A DNA stretch of 64,000 nucleotides from Acanthochlamys bracteata. Lineage: Eukaryota; Streptophyta; Magnoliopsida; Pandanales; Velloziaceae. The notes under the pieces were generated by a model, which worked only from the letters and a program-made list of their open reading frames with translations, had not been told where the DNA came from and ran no database searches. The stretch is taken from positions 4,483,031 through 4,547,030 of the forward strand of contig CM034142.1 of NCBI GenBank assembly GCA_019914995.1. Direction: 5' to 3'. Positions 10,911 through 23,500 of this stretch are shown piece after piece. The translations under genes were made by a program, and so were the position numbers. Numbering within the stretch: the stretch's first letter is position 1; each line of letters starts with the position of its first letter.

Positions 10911-11231
10911 GAATGCAACCAATACAATAAAAGATGAGCACAAGGTGAGAGGAAAGACATTCACCATGTTCCCAAAATTGCAAGATATAAGTTGTGAGCA
11001 AGAATAGAATAAGCTATGAATGCAACCAATACAATAAAAGATGAGCACAAGGTGAGAGGAAAGACATTCACCATGTTCCCAAAATTGCAAGATATAAGTT
11101 GTGAGCAAGAATAGAATAAGCTATGAATGCAACCAATACAATAAAAGATGAGCACAAGGTGAGAGGAAAGACATTCACCATGTTCCCAAAATTGCAAGAT
11201 ATAAGTTGTGAGCAAGAATAGAATAAGCTAT
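10911..11231. repeat. Three perfect tandem copies of a 107 bp unit
   Basis: Units at 10911-11017, 11018-11124 and 11125-11231 start GAATGCAACCAATACAATAA and end ATAGAATAAGCTAT. By eye they are identical base for base. The unit has stop codons in all plus-strand frames and 107 is not a multiple of three, so it is not coding. The long minus-strand frames across it are by-products of the repetition. Confidence 0.95.
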
Positions 11232-11625
11232 CCAAAGATAAAGCTCTAGTAAGACAGTAACCTAGAAGCTATCCTAAGATACGATTAATTCATTTTTGTT
11301 AACTTACAATTTATTGGTCACCCATGCTACCTATTGATACTTAATGCTAAGGTACTGATGTTTATCGAAACAAAAATGAAAATTGATTTTGATGGATTTG
11401 CTTTTACTAATGAATGACTTTTATATGGAAGATATTGACTGTCAAATTCTATGTTACTAAGAAAAGGTTTATAATTGAACACATATTGAAGAAGAGAATG
11501 TGGATAGAGGATGTTTACTGGTAGAATGCTTGATGCAGAAAATTGCTTGAAATGCCTCTATTCTAACTTCATCTTATGTAGGAATCACTATACATCAACA
11601 ATACTCTGAATTTTAACATCTATGT

Positions 11626-13184
11626 TGTTAGGTTTTCCTGTAAGATTAACTCAAGAGGGGAGGGGTGAATTGAGTTAGTCAATAAAAATTTTCGTCAAGT
11701 TTGGTTATCCTACTGGCAGCAATCTTACAGCCAGCTGTGTCAATGCTGTGACCTTCAGACAGAGAGAGTTAGAGTGTTTATTGATATAAGTGACAAGGAG
11801 TAGTACTCAGGGTATTTAACGTGGTTCGGCAAAACCCTTTTGCCAACATCCACGGTCGCTCTATCACCAGAGCCAAAGCTTCATTAAACCTTTAATAAGC
11901 TACAAATACACTTAGAGCAAAGTGCTTCACCAAGCACACTTACTCTACCGGATTTCTTCGCCAAGACAACCCCTAACAGCCTACTGGACACGCCTGTCAC
12001 CCTGGCTGATTTGCTAGCTCTATTACAAGGTGTAAGAGCTTACACCAAGCTCTACCTGAGCTTCCTTTACCGGTGCCTGCAGCACCACCTTTACAATGTC
12101 AGTAAGAGGTTACAAAAAAATAAACCAAGATTGAGCACAGGATCTATCTCATGAATGTTAAGTGTTCGTGATGTGATTCAGATGAGATGATCGGAGAGGT
12201 TGCTGAGAGAGATTTTTTCAGTATGATTGGCAGCAAGATTTGTTTGTGTGGAGTAGTAGAGTTCGTGACCAGCAGAAGGATATTTTTGTATAGAGTGGTA
12301 GAGTTCTTGTATATCTCTGTTTTGCTTGGGTTCTCTCTACTTCTGTTTTCTTATGTTCTCTCACTCCACTTTTCTTCGTTGCTGTGACTCCCTTCTTATA
12401 GAGTTTCTTCCGTGTGCAGGTGCCGTTGAAGAACGTTGCTGTTGGCGCTCTCTTTCACAGGTGGTTCTTCACGTCAGAGAGGAGTCGGTTTTGTCCAGTG
12501 GTTAATCAATCGCTTCCAACCTTCTTTCGGCTGTCTTTGTGCAAGGTCTTCGTTGCATTAAATGCGTTGTAGAAGTTTGAATTTGCTGCCAACGGTTGAA
12601 AGCTTAATTTAGCTAAGCTTTTGTCTGAGACTCGGTGAGCTGATGAGTTGATATGGCTTGTCCATAATAAATGCAATGTAGGTTGACTGCTTGACTTGAA
12701 CAAAGACTTTGACTTGTGTAATGTGCTTTCTTCCCTTGATTATTGAGCTTTCCTTTTCTGTGAAAAGCTCTTGTAGATCTTTTGTTTGAAGTGCTTCAGT
12801 CCATTGTGAGTGCAGGTGATTTTTTTAAGCAAGGAAAATTTCGTTGCCGTTGAACACAAGGGTCTGTTTCGAAACAGAGAAATCTTCTTATGCTTCAGTA
12901 GTCTAACAGCTGACTGTAATGTGGCTGTGGCATCCTCTATCCCGTATGTTGTCCCCTGTCCCGCTTCAGTAGTTGAGCAGCTAACTGTGATGTGGCTGTG
13001 GCATCCTCTGTCCCGAATGCTGTTAGGATAGCAGTTGGCTGTATAATGGCTATTTTTATCTGCTGTAAATGAAATGATTTTTGTTTGTCTAATCCTGCAG
13101 AACTTGTTTTCAGATTATTAGTCTAATATAAATCATAATTCTTAATTATTTGTTATCATCAAAATTATCGTTATAATTCCAACA
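11626..13184 (-). repeat. Solo copia-type LTR with 5 bp target duplication
   Basis: Minus-strand LTR of 1559 bp starting TGTTGGAATTATAACGATAA (at 13184) and ending TTACAGGAAAACCTAACA (at 11626). It is flanked by direct repeats TATGT at 11621-11625 and 13185-13189. It contains the inverse of the phrase CTCAAGAGGGGAGGGGTGAA near its end and the phrase ACGTGGTTCGGC (plus sense, near 11820), both frequent in plant copia LTRs. No internal domain accompanies it, so it is a solo LTR left by recombination between the two ends of a full element. Confidence 0.85.
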
Positions 13185-13189
13185 TATGT

Positions 13190-14808
13190 GCTCTAAAGAA
13201 TATCCACTAATTGTTTCAAATGAAGTATTGTGGACTAATATATGTTTTGTAGATTTCAGTTAACCAATACAAGAGCAAAATAGCTAGGAAAAACTACTAA
13301 GGAGGTGAGCATATGCCAAGGGGGAGCAGACATTATCACTGCCAACAACTACTGGAAAGAGATCCTCACCTAAACTTAAAGATAAACATGCTACTAAAAG
13401 TTAACATCTTAATGGAAAGCTTCTATATTAACTTATTATATGCAGGTCCTCCATTAAAGTGAAAAGTTGCTAAATGTATTAGCAATAAAGAAGGAGAAGT
13501 CCTTGCGAAAGATGGCACTTACTAAGGGGAGAAGTCTTTAGTTCCTGACAACATGAATTATGATTTATAGAAAAGCATATTTTTCTTTGAGAACTTCAAT
13601 TTTGTGCAAGATCTATGATGCACTACAAGATAGACATGCACCGCTCTTCTTACTACTAACAAAGTATCATTCTATGCAAGAAGAAGCTGTAGAATAATTT
13701 ATAGAACTTAGTGGAAGTACATCCATCTTGCAATCAAACGAGTCCATGCAAAAGAGGTCAATTGAAATATCAAATTACCTCTTACAACTAATACCATTAT
13801 TATGAGCTAGGTTTGATTAAATTCTCTTCTTAGCTATAGATGCAACGTAACTTAAGCAAATTACTATATTCATATGCTAAACAATCGTGTGAGTTTGTGG
13901 GGTCTTCTTGTGCATATCTTACCGAATTGGTTTTGATGATTTATAAAGTTCTCAATATGCTCTTTCTGGTATACAATTGTTGCTAGATTAGATTATGCTT
14001 GGAATAGCTATAAATCATGAATCTATCTAATATTTTAAATGGTGTTGAGAATTCCCTTTGAAATTTTATTTCATAAATCCCTGCTAATACTTGCTACATG
14101 TGATTCAGCTAACTTTCTATCTAGAAAGTTATAATCTATTGATTTAGAAATCAACAAGAGAAGAGAAATGGTTGCACCAATGGAAAAGTTAACCGCCTCC
14201 GCAATATACATTGCAAATGAATATATGACTGTAAGTCTGACAGAACATGCATCTGAAGTGCATATGAAACAAAGTAATAAAAAGCAACTCCTAACTATCA
14301 AGATCTATTCAAAATACAGATCTAGCCATTCAGATAATACTGCTTTAATGGTAATAATAACAAAAAATCACAAGGTAAATTTTCAAGATTTAGTGGAAGT
14401 GATTCTAAATTACAACATGCTTCATGACTATTAGTATTACATAATTTGCTTGCACTCTTTTTGTGATAATAAAAGGTGGAGAAATAGAAGAATTATTGGT
14501 TGCAGGTAATCTAATATGTTTACAAAAAAGGAATTGTCCAAGTGATGTGTGCATTTAATAAGGAGAAGTAAATGAAGAGTATTACTACTTAAAACATACT
14601 TGAAAAGATGTGCACTATGTGAAACGGAGAAATTTTCAAAAGAACTCAGTGAAATTTATATTCACGATGGTAACAAGTTATTTCCTAACTTAAACTAATC
14701 ATTACATCAAAAGGAAGCTATCTTATGTTTAAAGCATTGGTTTTGAGAATAATTAGAATTTAAACTAATAATTCTTAATAATTTTGTCATCATTAAAAGT
14801 GGGGAGCT
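13190..14808 (+). other. Decayed 3' part of the plus-strand copia element with polypurine tract
   Basis: No clear protein blocks could be followed. At 14782-14808 TTTTGTCATCATTAAAAGTGGGGAGCT matches the terminal phrase and polypurine tract preceding plant copia 3' LTRs, and an LTR begins immediately afterwards. Sequence across the solo LTR (11581-11620 joined to 13190 onwards) is presumably continuous copia interior. Confidence 0.5.
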
Positions 14809-16458
14809 TGTTGGAACTCCCAAGAGGTTTTGATGATTTGAAGAATTATAGCTTATAAGTTATGCAGATTTTCACAAGGAAGAACCATCATATAAATAGC
14901 AGACTAATACCAGCAACATGTATGCAGTGTTCCTCATTGGGAATAAGGCTGAGAAATTGACTATGGAAACAGTGTGAGCATATTTACTCGGGCATCAAAA
15001 CAAAGCATTGAACTTGTAAAAGAGAAAAATAGAGGACTCAATAGCCAACTATCTTGCTGCTGTTCACCAACAAGAGAAGAATCCGAGAGATTGTGATTAT
15101 CTTTCACGTTTTAGAGACGATTTCAAAGATGACGCAGAATACATTTGAGCCATAACATCTTATCAGAGATAGAGCAACATGTACACTACACGATTAATCT
15201 AATAGCTAACTAAATCACGATCAACACAAGTTTAGAAAAATCGTGGAAGATTGGAAAAGAACTCTAAAAACAATGAGCTGTAAAATTCAGACACTATCGA
15301 AATAAGTTTCTAGATGGGGATTACTCAACTCATCCATTTGAAGCCTAATTTTGAATGTTCACTTGGGAGCATACTAGCTACAACTTCATAGCAAGAGTTA
15401 CGAGGAATCACAATAAGAGAAGACAGAGAAGACAATGCAAAGTAGCTATTAGAATCACGTCTCGCTGAATGTATATATGCCTTTAACATTCATATCTTGA
15501 TTTTTGTCGAAGAAAAAATTACAGATTTAATCATGAGATATTGACAAGTATTCACTATCTTGTCACAATATTGCATCACAAAATTGAACTACTTTTAGCC
15601 ACACACCATTGAAGAATAAGTTCAAGCATGGAGATTGATACAAGGCTAAGCAAACAATAACTTCATGTTAGCTCCCCCAACCAGAGGGATTAACACCAAG
15701 CCGATCAACAAATTCACAGCATGAAATTCAAATTGTGAGAAGTTTTTTTGTTAGTAGGAATAAGTGGGTAGATGAACGAGCGGCAGACTCAAAGTTCACA
15801 CTAAGAGCATTCATTACTGACGAAAAATAAAATCTCACCCCAGCTGAATAAAATTAAATGTATGGAAATGATCTAACCAAAGATCTACCAAGCTTACCAT
15901 CACCTCAATCAATGAAGCTCACAAAATAAGACGGTGCAGAAACTGGAACAAGGGATGAGACTATAGCGGCAGAGTATACACCAACGGTAAGATTTCAAAT
16001 GGCTCAAATCCAAACTGCAAGACCTTCAAAACAGAAGTGTATAAGTAGAAGAACAGGGCATAAAATAGGGTAGAGAGTAGAGTAGAGAAAAATAGTGACA
16101 CAATAATCTCGAGTAAAGAACCTGTTGAGGGAAGGGTGCTTGGTTAAGCACATTGCCTTTGTAATTGTAGCTGTTTAAAAAATTAGTGGATTTTCACTCT
16201 TGAAAAGAGTTGCCATGGATGTCGGTAAAGAAGTTTACCGAACCACGAAAACCTTATGTTACTCTGCTTGATATTTGCTTGAACTTCTTTATGCTTTGAA
16301 ATGTCACTGGAATCACTAACAATTGTCTTGCAGGAATCATCCTAGGCATAGTGGAGTACTTCTCTGTTATCTGTAGGAACTTTTATATCTAAAATTTTTT
16401 AGAAATCAACTCAATTTACCCTTCCCCTCTTGAGTTGATCTTGCAGGTTCCACCAACA
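14809..16458 (+). repeat. Copia-type 3' LTR
   Basis: It starts TGTTGGAACTCCCAAGAGG right after a polypurine tract and ends CTTGCAGGTTCCACCAACA. Near the end (16408-16440) it has ACTCAATTTACCCTTCCCC followed by TCTTGAGTTGATC, the same phrase found inverted in the solo LTR at 11626-13184, so the two belong to one broad family in opposite orientation. The phrase ACCGAACCACG lies near 16238. No matching 5' LTR was recognised upstream. Confidence 0.65.
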
Positions 16459-16777
16459 TACTTGATACAATCTCTAGTTCATCGGAATGAGCGCTCCAAA
16501 GTGGTGGTTTCTTACTGTAAAGGAACTTCTAGATTCTCTAGTTGTTATTTGACTGATGGAGCTTCTTCTTGTAGCGACTCATCTAAAAACTCATCAATCT
16601 CCTTATTGGCTCCATACAATCATTTGATGAATTTCATGTCCAAAATGCACAAATTGCTATGCATAGGGTCATTGTACTTTTTCAAAGTAACACCTTTCGT
16701 GCGGTAAATTTCAACGACAATGCGATAATAAAAAAACATTTGTTTTTACCTTGAACGACACTCATAATGTGTCAGCA

Positions 16778-19584
16778 CACTACAAAAAAAGAGGTAATTA
16801 GCGACCAGCTAATCAGCTGACTGCTACAACACGTCGCTATTAAGGCTAATCAGCAACCAACAAACACCACCATCGCTACTACTTTAGGTAATACTGACTG
16901 CTTATAGTACTAGTTGCTAATACATATAATCAATAGCGACCATCGTGGACCTACTCACTGTTATATGGAGTATCAGCGACCAGCATTTTGCCGGTCGCTA
17001 GTGCTTAGGGTAACAGTGACCGCTAAAGATGACGGTCGCTGCTGCTCTAAGCTATAGTGACCGGTTGTTTTACTGGTCGATGTTAACGTGAGGAATAGTG
17101 ACTCGGCTGTAGAAATTGGTCCTTAATGTAGATGTATTAGGGATCAATGCTAGCTGGTCCCTAGTACAGTAAAAAATAAAAATTCAAAATCAACTAATAA
17201 TAATTTGTTTAATAAAATTTAAATTGTTAGATGTGATTTATATTTTATATGTTTCATAATGACAAAATTTTTGATTATTTGTATAATATTTTAACCACAA
17301 TCACAATAAATAATTAATAGATGTGTGCGATTTAACAATAATGTTATCATAAATCAAAGTCATAACATAGATCCAAATTTGATGAAAATTTGTGTGAACA
17401 ATAATATTGTAGTAGATAATATTTTGAACGGTATACATGTCGATGTTATTCTTGTAATTGTGTAAATTAAGTAAATGAGTTACCAACATGAAGATTAGTT
17501 TGTTTATGAATATGGTACTTATACTCTTTCATTATATTAGTTATCCCGATAATCTAATTTTACATTTTAAATAAATTATCTAAACCGTTGGATATATTTA
17601 ATACTACAATAATATTGTCCTCACAAAATTTTATCAAATTTGGATATAAATCAATTCTGTAATTTCAAACCGTATAATTTGTTAAATCATATACGTTTTT
17701 TAATTATTTATTGTGATGGAAAAGAAAACATCATTCAAATGATTTAAAACTTTTCCAACAATATATATAAAAAGTAAAAGTCTCATCCAACAATTTATAT
17801 TTTATTCATTAACATTTTTTATAAATAATTTTTAATTTTTAAGTAATAGGGACTAAAATTCAGCTGGTCCCTATTTCTGGTATATTACCGACAGAGAACA
17901 CAAGCTAGTCGCTACTGCCTTAGCACATCTACAGCCACCGTGTACTACGATTGCAGATGTTGTGAACATCAGCGACTCTGTAGAATCATAGTCGCTGAAT
18001 GTTTTGATGCTAATCTGAGTGCGTGAATGAACTCGCCTAGAAGCTGACAAACAACAACCACGAAGCCTCTGGGGCGCCCTTAGTTTCAACATCTACGATT
18101 GCTCCTCGTGGTAATCGTGGATGGTCTTACGAATAAACCGAGCGTGTGAACGAGCTCAACTCGATTTTGAAACGTTAATAATCCGCGAACGCTATGTGAT
18201 GCCGGTTGCGATTGGGTTCTACATTAGCTAAGTTATATAGTTCGGGTCGCTATTTCTTTATACATCAATGACCGTCATTTTTTGGGTCACTATTTTTGTC
18301 ACATCAGCAACCATCTGTCGTGATAGTCGCTGATAGCCTTATTAGTAGCTCAAGCGCTAGAACGAGCTCGCCTGTTAGCGAGTTTGAAACGCTCCTCAGG
18401 AGCTCGATCCTCCTCGGGCTCTAACTTTGCCCATCTACTTCATCTACAGCTGAACTCAAGGTCCTTCCTCTCTACACTGCTCCAGCTCAAGCTTGCTTTT
18501 TTGGGCTCCCTCGCCGCACTCTTGCCCCGATCCGGCTCCCTCACTGCACCATTCACCGGCTGCGCTCCGGCTCCCTCCGGCCCTAGCTCTGCTCCGGCTC
18601 CTATCCCCGACTCTTCTCTCCCCATCTACCAGTAACCGCTAGTAAGTAAAAGAAAGTAAGTTGGATTTATTGAAATTGTTAAGTGTAGGCGATTTAAATT
18701 AACTTGTAATTACATGATCTTGATTGCTTGATGTGGGAAAAGTTAGAATTGAAAAGCTTGATTGTTTGATTAGTCTTCGACATTGTGGTATATAATTAGT
18801 AGGTATGAATAGTAGCTGATCATTAACTCTTATTTGAGGGAAGGGTTAGATATGGTTTTTTATTATATTAGAATAATATAATGTAATATCTTCTATAAAA
18901 TTTGCATTTGTTGTATGAAAATAATAATATATTTTAAATTTTATTTAATATTGACTATATTTTGTATTTGTTGAATGCAATTTTAGTTTTGATAATATTT
19001 AGTATTGAATTAATATTTTTCAACATAATAGTAATAAAAATTAATACAAAAAATAAACTTGCGACCAACAGAAACTTGTCATTGCTAACACATCAGTGAT
19101 AGATGGCTGTTGGTCGCTGATAAGCGGCCAGGATATAACCGGAGCGACCGGTAGAAGATGGTCGCTGATCTCACAAAAGCGGCCAAAGCTCTTTCGTCGG
19201 AGATGTGATATTAGCGATAGACTTACGCTGGTTGCTGACAGGTCAGCATCCACCGTCCACTGGTTGCTGATAAGGAATCAGCGACCAACTAAGGGAGAGT
19301 CACTGGTGTCGCATCAGCCACCATCTCTGTGATAGTCGCTGGTGTCCCCTCAGCATATATCTTTCAGCGATCAGGGAATTAGGAGTAGCGACTCTCTCGA
19401 TGGAGTAGCTGTCGTGCGCAAAATTAGCGACTTAGAGCTGTTAGTGGTCGCTAAAGGCTTCAGTGACCTGTCTAGAGCTGCTGGCTTAGCGACGATTTTT
19501 GCCAGCCGCTAAAACCTTTGGCGACCTAGTTTTGTTGTTAGTGACCAAATGTTGTGGTCGCTGATGTCCTCTTCTCTTGTAGTG
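16778..19584. mobile_element. Complete non-autonomous CACTA element, 2807 bp, TSD GCA
   Basis: The left end is CACTACAAAAAAAGAGG (16778 onwards) and the right end is GAGGACATCAGCGACC read inward after CACTACAAGAGAA on the minus strand (ending 19584). The inverted termini agree at most of the first 17 bases. Three-base direct repeats GCA flank it at 16775-16777 and 19585-19587, as expected for CACTA transposition. Subterminal regions (about 16800-17100 and 17870-18350 on the left, 19060-19570 on the right) are dense in TAGCGACC/GGTCGCTA motifs on both strands, the usual transposase-binding layout. No transposase gene is present; the interior is AT-rich except for a GC-rich patch at 18365-18640. 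It must have moved using a transposase from elsewhere. Confidence 0.9.
18365..18640. other. GC-rich, low-complexity patch inside the CACTA element (possible captured host sequence)
   Basis: In strong contrast to its AT-rich surroundings this stretch is rich in G and C and open on both strands. The plus strand from 18384 gives a serine/leucine/alanine/proline-rich reading (for example GCAPAPSGPSSAPAP). The minus strand from 18625 gives GAGAELGPEGAGAQP. Neither was recognised. CACTA elements often carry captured host fragments, so an exon or 5' leader of a host gene is plausible, but that is inference. Confidence 0.45.
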
Positions 19585-20165
19585 GCACATGTTTTTGCCA
19601 AGAGGGGTATGCGCTCCATAAATCTACAAAGCACATATGAGTCAAAGCTTCAAATATCATTGTGGCTCCTTTCCTAGGCACGAATACACGACTAATGATA
19701 TGAAGAAGCAAATGTCGCAGTAAGTGCAGATGAGCTGTGGATTGAAATTCTTCTTGTATCACATAGTTCTTATCTAGTTCCTTTTTCAAATGATCAATCT
19801 AGCTCATGTGTAACATCTCAAACCATAATATGGCACATTCAACAATAAAGACAAGTTCTTAGGGTTAATGTACATCTCAATACCATACACCATGGTAGAA
19901 AATTCAGAAAAATATGTCGGGTTGAAGATTGGCAAAAAGAGCTAAACAACATCTTTAAAGTAGAGCTCCTAGCATTCATTCAGAAATTCCTATGATTAGA
20001 ACTAGAATATATCATGAACATCTAATCCGGTATAAGCAAAATCATCATTGTTGATCTTGTCAAGAGAAGCATTGAAATTGAACGATGCTTGTGGTAGATG
20101 GCCTTTTTCTCAATGAATCTCTCATCAACAAAGGTTGATCCTTCCCTAAGCATTGCTGATCAAGC

Positions 20166-20519
20166 AGAAAATTGAAGACTTTTTGCAAGAGCGATAGTAT
20201 AGCAGTTCTGTAATAAAACGGGTTTGGTTCGACGGCGGGAGAAGAGCCTATACAGTAGTTGGGGTTTGTTGCTTTCGATGAAGAGAAAATAAACTAAAGA
20301 ACTGGATCGTTAAGTAGAGCTTAAACTTATGTAATGAAATTTGTAGAGAATCGAAACTCTTAACAAGAAAAGGACACTTGATAAGTAAGTGTTGTAGTTA
20401 TCACTCTACTGCTCTAAGGACATAATCTATAAAAACAAAAAAATTTTAAACAAATATAGTAAGTAAAGTATTTTAAAATCATTTTGAAATCAAACAAAAC
20501 AAAAAGCATAAATTAAACT
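20166..20519. other. No recognised gene
   Basis: AT-rich sequence between the transposon-like pseudogene and the end of the minus-strand copia pol. It may hold the copia 3' non-coding region; no LTR boundary could be fixed. Confidence 0.3.
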
Positions 20520-23500
20520 CATAGCAAATTTGCAAAAATGAAACGAGATTAGTAATAATATCCGCAAGTTGATTTTCAGATTCAATAATGTCATTACAAG
20601 CAATATGCTCATGTATAAAACTATGCCAAGTCTATTATCTTAATAGTTTGACACATTATGCAATTTGTAACTAGGACCAAGAAGTTGGTGTTTAATACAT
20701 AATACATGTGTACAACAACTACCTTCTACAACATATTTTATTTTCATAGTTGATAAAGCAATGTATGATTGTTTTTTTGAATATAATGAAATTAAGCATC
20801 CACTATAAATTCACATGAAGTACCTTTTCTATCAAGTTCGCATCACACAAATTTGGCATCCACCTATGCAATATATCAAATGCATGACCTTTTGCGTAAA
20901 ATAACCCTAGTACCTTAGTATATGTAAGATACCTAAAAAATCTCTAGACACAAACCAACTGACATTCTATAGTTGCACTCTAAAAGCGAGTGGATAAACA
21001 AACACTATATTGAATATCAAGTCAGATAGCAATTTAGTAGAGAAGTAACCGAATCATTGCTTTGGAGAGCATTTAACCAATATCCTTATCTGATTCATAA
21101 AATGTACAAGGTTTCATTAGCTTTCAAACGAGTTGCAAGAGCATGCGTTTCATCAAAATCAATACCTTCTTCTGACAATAGCTTTTAGCAATTAATTTAG
21201 ATTTACTTCTAACAATGTTACCATTTTCCTCCATCTTGTGGCGAAACACCCACTTGGTATGTATAAGAGATTTATCTCATGTTTTAGGAATAAGATTCGA
21301 AACACAATTCTTTTCAAACTGCTTCAGCCCTTTTTGCATAGCCATATTCCAGTAAATTCCATTAAAACATCATCAATATTGAAGGATTCAATTGGAGATA
21401 CAAAAACGGAATGTTCATATAAGTTATCTCTCAATTATGATCTTATTTATACCCTTTGGTTTACATTACCTATAACGTTATCTTGTGGGTGACTAGAACG
21501 ATATTTAAATTGTTGTGGTGACTAAAATTTGTTCCTTACTAAATTGGTTCAGTCGGCTATACAGTAGGGTCATCTTTCTGTTGAAAAACAGTTGATTGAA
21601 TAATGACTGTGTCTGAAATGTTTGCGCACTGATCTAGAGTTGTTACATTGATGGCTTTTTCTCCATTCTAATGATTGTCATCATCACTACATATATACAC
21701 ATTGTCAACCCTTCTTGGCACAGAGTTAGCCACAAAAAAATATGAACGGACTCCCTCATACATAAAGTTTTCTTGTTGAAACTATATACCAAGACATATA
21801 TTGTAATAAGCCAACCCTTGCTGTTGGGCTAAGTCCAATGACTATGTTACCTTATGTTATCTTATATCTTCTTACCTAATCTTATCTCATCATTTTGGTA
21901 ATTCTTTTTCTTTGTCAGTTTGGTTCAATTTTAGATTCGGGAGTGTGCGTTGCCGGCAGTGAAACTGATTTTTTATTTTTGGCTATCGTCATGCAATTGG
22001 CTCAACGGCGGTTCTTTCTTTAGCTCAATGTTGCTATTTTTCCTCGCAGTGGCTTGATTTTTCTTTCCGACCGATACCCTTTCCAATCACCATTATTCAT
22101 TACTAAAATCCAGCAAGCAAGAGGGCCTCGTCTTGTGGATGAGTTATATTACACTCATTGTGCACGTAAAAGCTACTACTAGATGAATTATTAATTAGTT
22201 TCGTTCTAGGTAATCATTGGATTAGAATAGATAGGTTGTTGCCGGTTCAAGTTGTTTTGGAATTCGATCGTCCCGTTTCGTTAGTTAGCTTCTTGAACTC
22301 ATTTGCCTTAGTATTAGTTGTGTAGTGGATCGGATTTTGATGAATGGTTGAAAGGATGAAATCTTTGAGTGGTTCACCTTGTGGCTACTAGGTTTAATAC
22401 TTATACTTAATTATCATTTTATTACGAGTATTGGGTATAGCTTCTGCTTAGCGTATTTGTTTATTGAATGTTCCTGTATGTGCGTTAGATTATACAAGTA
22501 ACTTGAGCCAGGTAATGCGGCTTAGAGTTGACAATTGATCTGAGAAATTGCTTGGACCATAGGTGAGGGTTACCGTACTTTTGTTTCTTTAGCTATATCA
22601 TTAGGATTTCAGTATAGATAACATCTGCTTTGGAAACTCCAGCATCCCTTGCCATTGTCTACACATATTGTGATTGATCCTTCGTGCTACATGTGCCTTT
22701 ACAAAGTATGTTTACATTTACATTATGTATATTATAAACTTAGGTTGCATAATTATAGATATAGTTGATATACATGTCAATACTTAAATTTCAAATATGC
22801 ATGAGTATAATTATGATAGCATTGAAGGCATGAGGCATAGCATGGATGTTTATTTTGAGCAAACCTATTTTATCACATTTATTTATAAAGGGTTGGATTG
22901 GTATAGGACAATACAGAACCTTACAACTATTTTTGGAACCTATTATACTATGGATGCTTGCATAAGATACTTTATGCTGGTGGGTCTTAAGACATACTGG
23001 GCTCCGGGAGCTACTGGTTGATCCGGTGGGTCAAGGTCATACCTAGCACCAAGATATATAGTAGCAGGCAGGTCCTACGTTAGTATTTGCACCAAGCTAT
23101 GATTATGGCTTCCCTATGGGCCATAGGGTATAAAGGGTGCCGAGCTACAATGAGATGGATTGCTAGTGGGTCCAGAATATAATGGGCATAGAGCTTGCTT
23201 GTGATCTTGATATATAAAGGTATTATATATGTATGCTTGGATGATATACATAGCAGCGTGATGCGAGTTAAAGATGTGCTCTCACTCGATCACCTACATT
23301 GTATGACTGCTACTATTGATGCATACGCGTACATTATTGCGTATGCTTGTTTGCTTGGATACACTATACATACGTATATATTTATAGCCTTGAGTGATGC
23401 ATGACATTATGTTTCACATTACCGTATCTCATTGCTAAGAACTAAGTCGGTATTGAATGATTCAGGATTTAGTAGAATTGATCTGATCTATCTTTGCATA

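Larger units (their letters stand above)
16480..20165 (-). pseudogene. Putative plant transposon protein (PF20167-like), split by a CACTA insertion
   Basis: Reading the minus strand and skipping the CACTA element (16778-19584) gives a patchy but co-linear protein. From about 20100 to 19820 the blocks are QASFNFNASLDKINNDDFAY, NPTYFSEFSTMVYGIEMYIN and SLLLNVPYYGLRC. From 19789 to 19588 an open stretch reads KKELDKNYVIQEEF, LHLLRHLLLHIISRVFVPRK and GATMIFEALTHMCFV. On the other side of the insertion, 16774-16560, it continues VTLKKYNDPMHSNLCILDMK and EIDEFLDESLQEEAPS after a frameshift. The order (a '..G..I..... LNVP' block, then LLHHI...FVPRKG) resembles the 'putative plant transposon protein' family common in plant genomes. 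The family assignment is from memory of its look and is tentative. Frameshifts and stops make it a pseudogene. Confidence 0.5.

Noticed and set aside
10893-11215. Long minus-strand frames across the 107 bp repeats, with repeated LQFWEHGECLSS-like peptide
   Set aside because: They are a by-product of the perfect tandem repetition. The unit is not a multiple of three and has no initiation context or family match.
18384-18635. Overlapping open frames on both strands in the GC-rich patch
   Set aside because: Both are low-complexity readings expected from high GC, with few stop codons. No domain was recognised, so neither is called as a gene.
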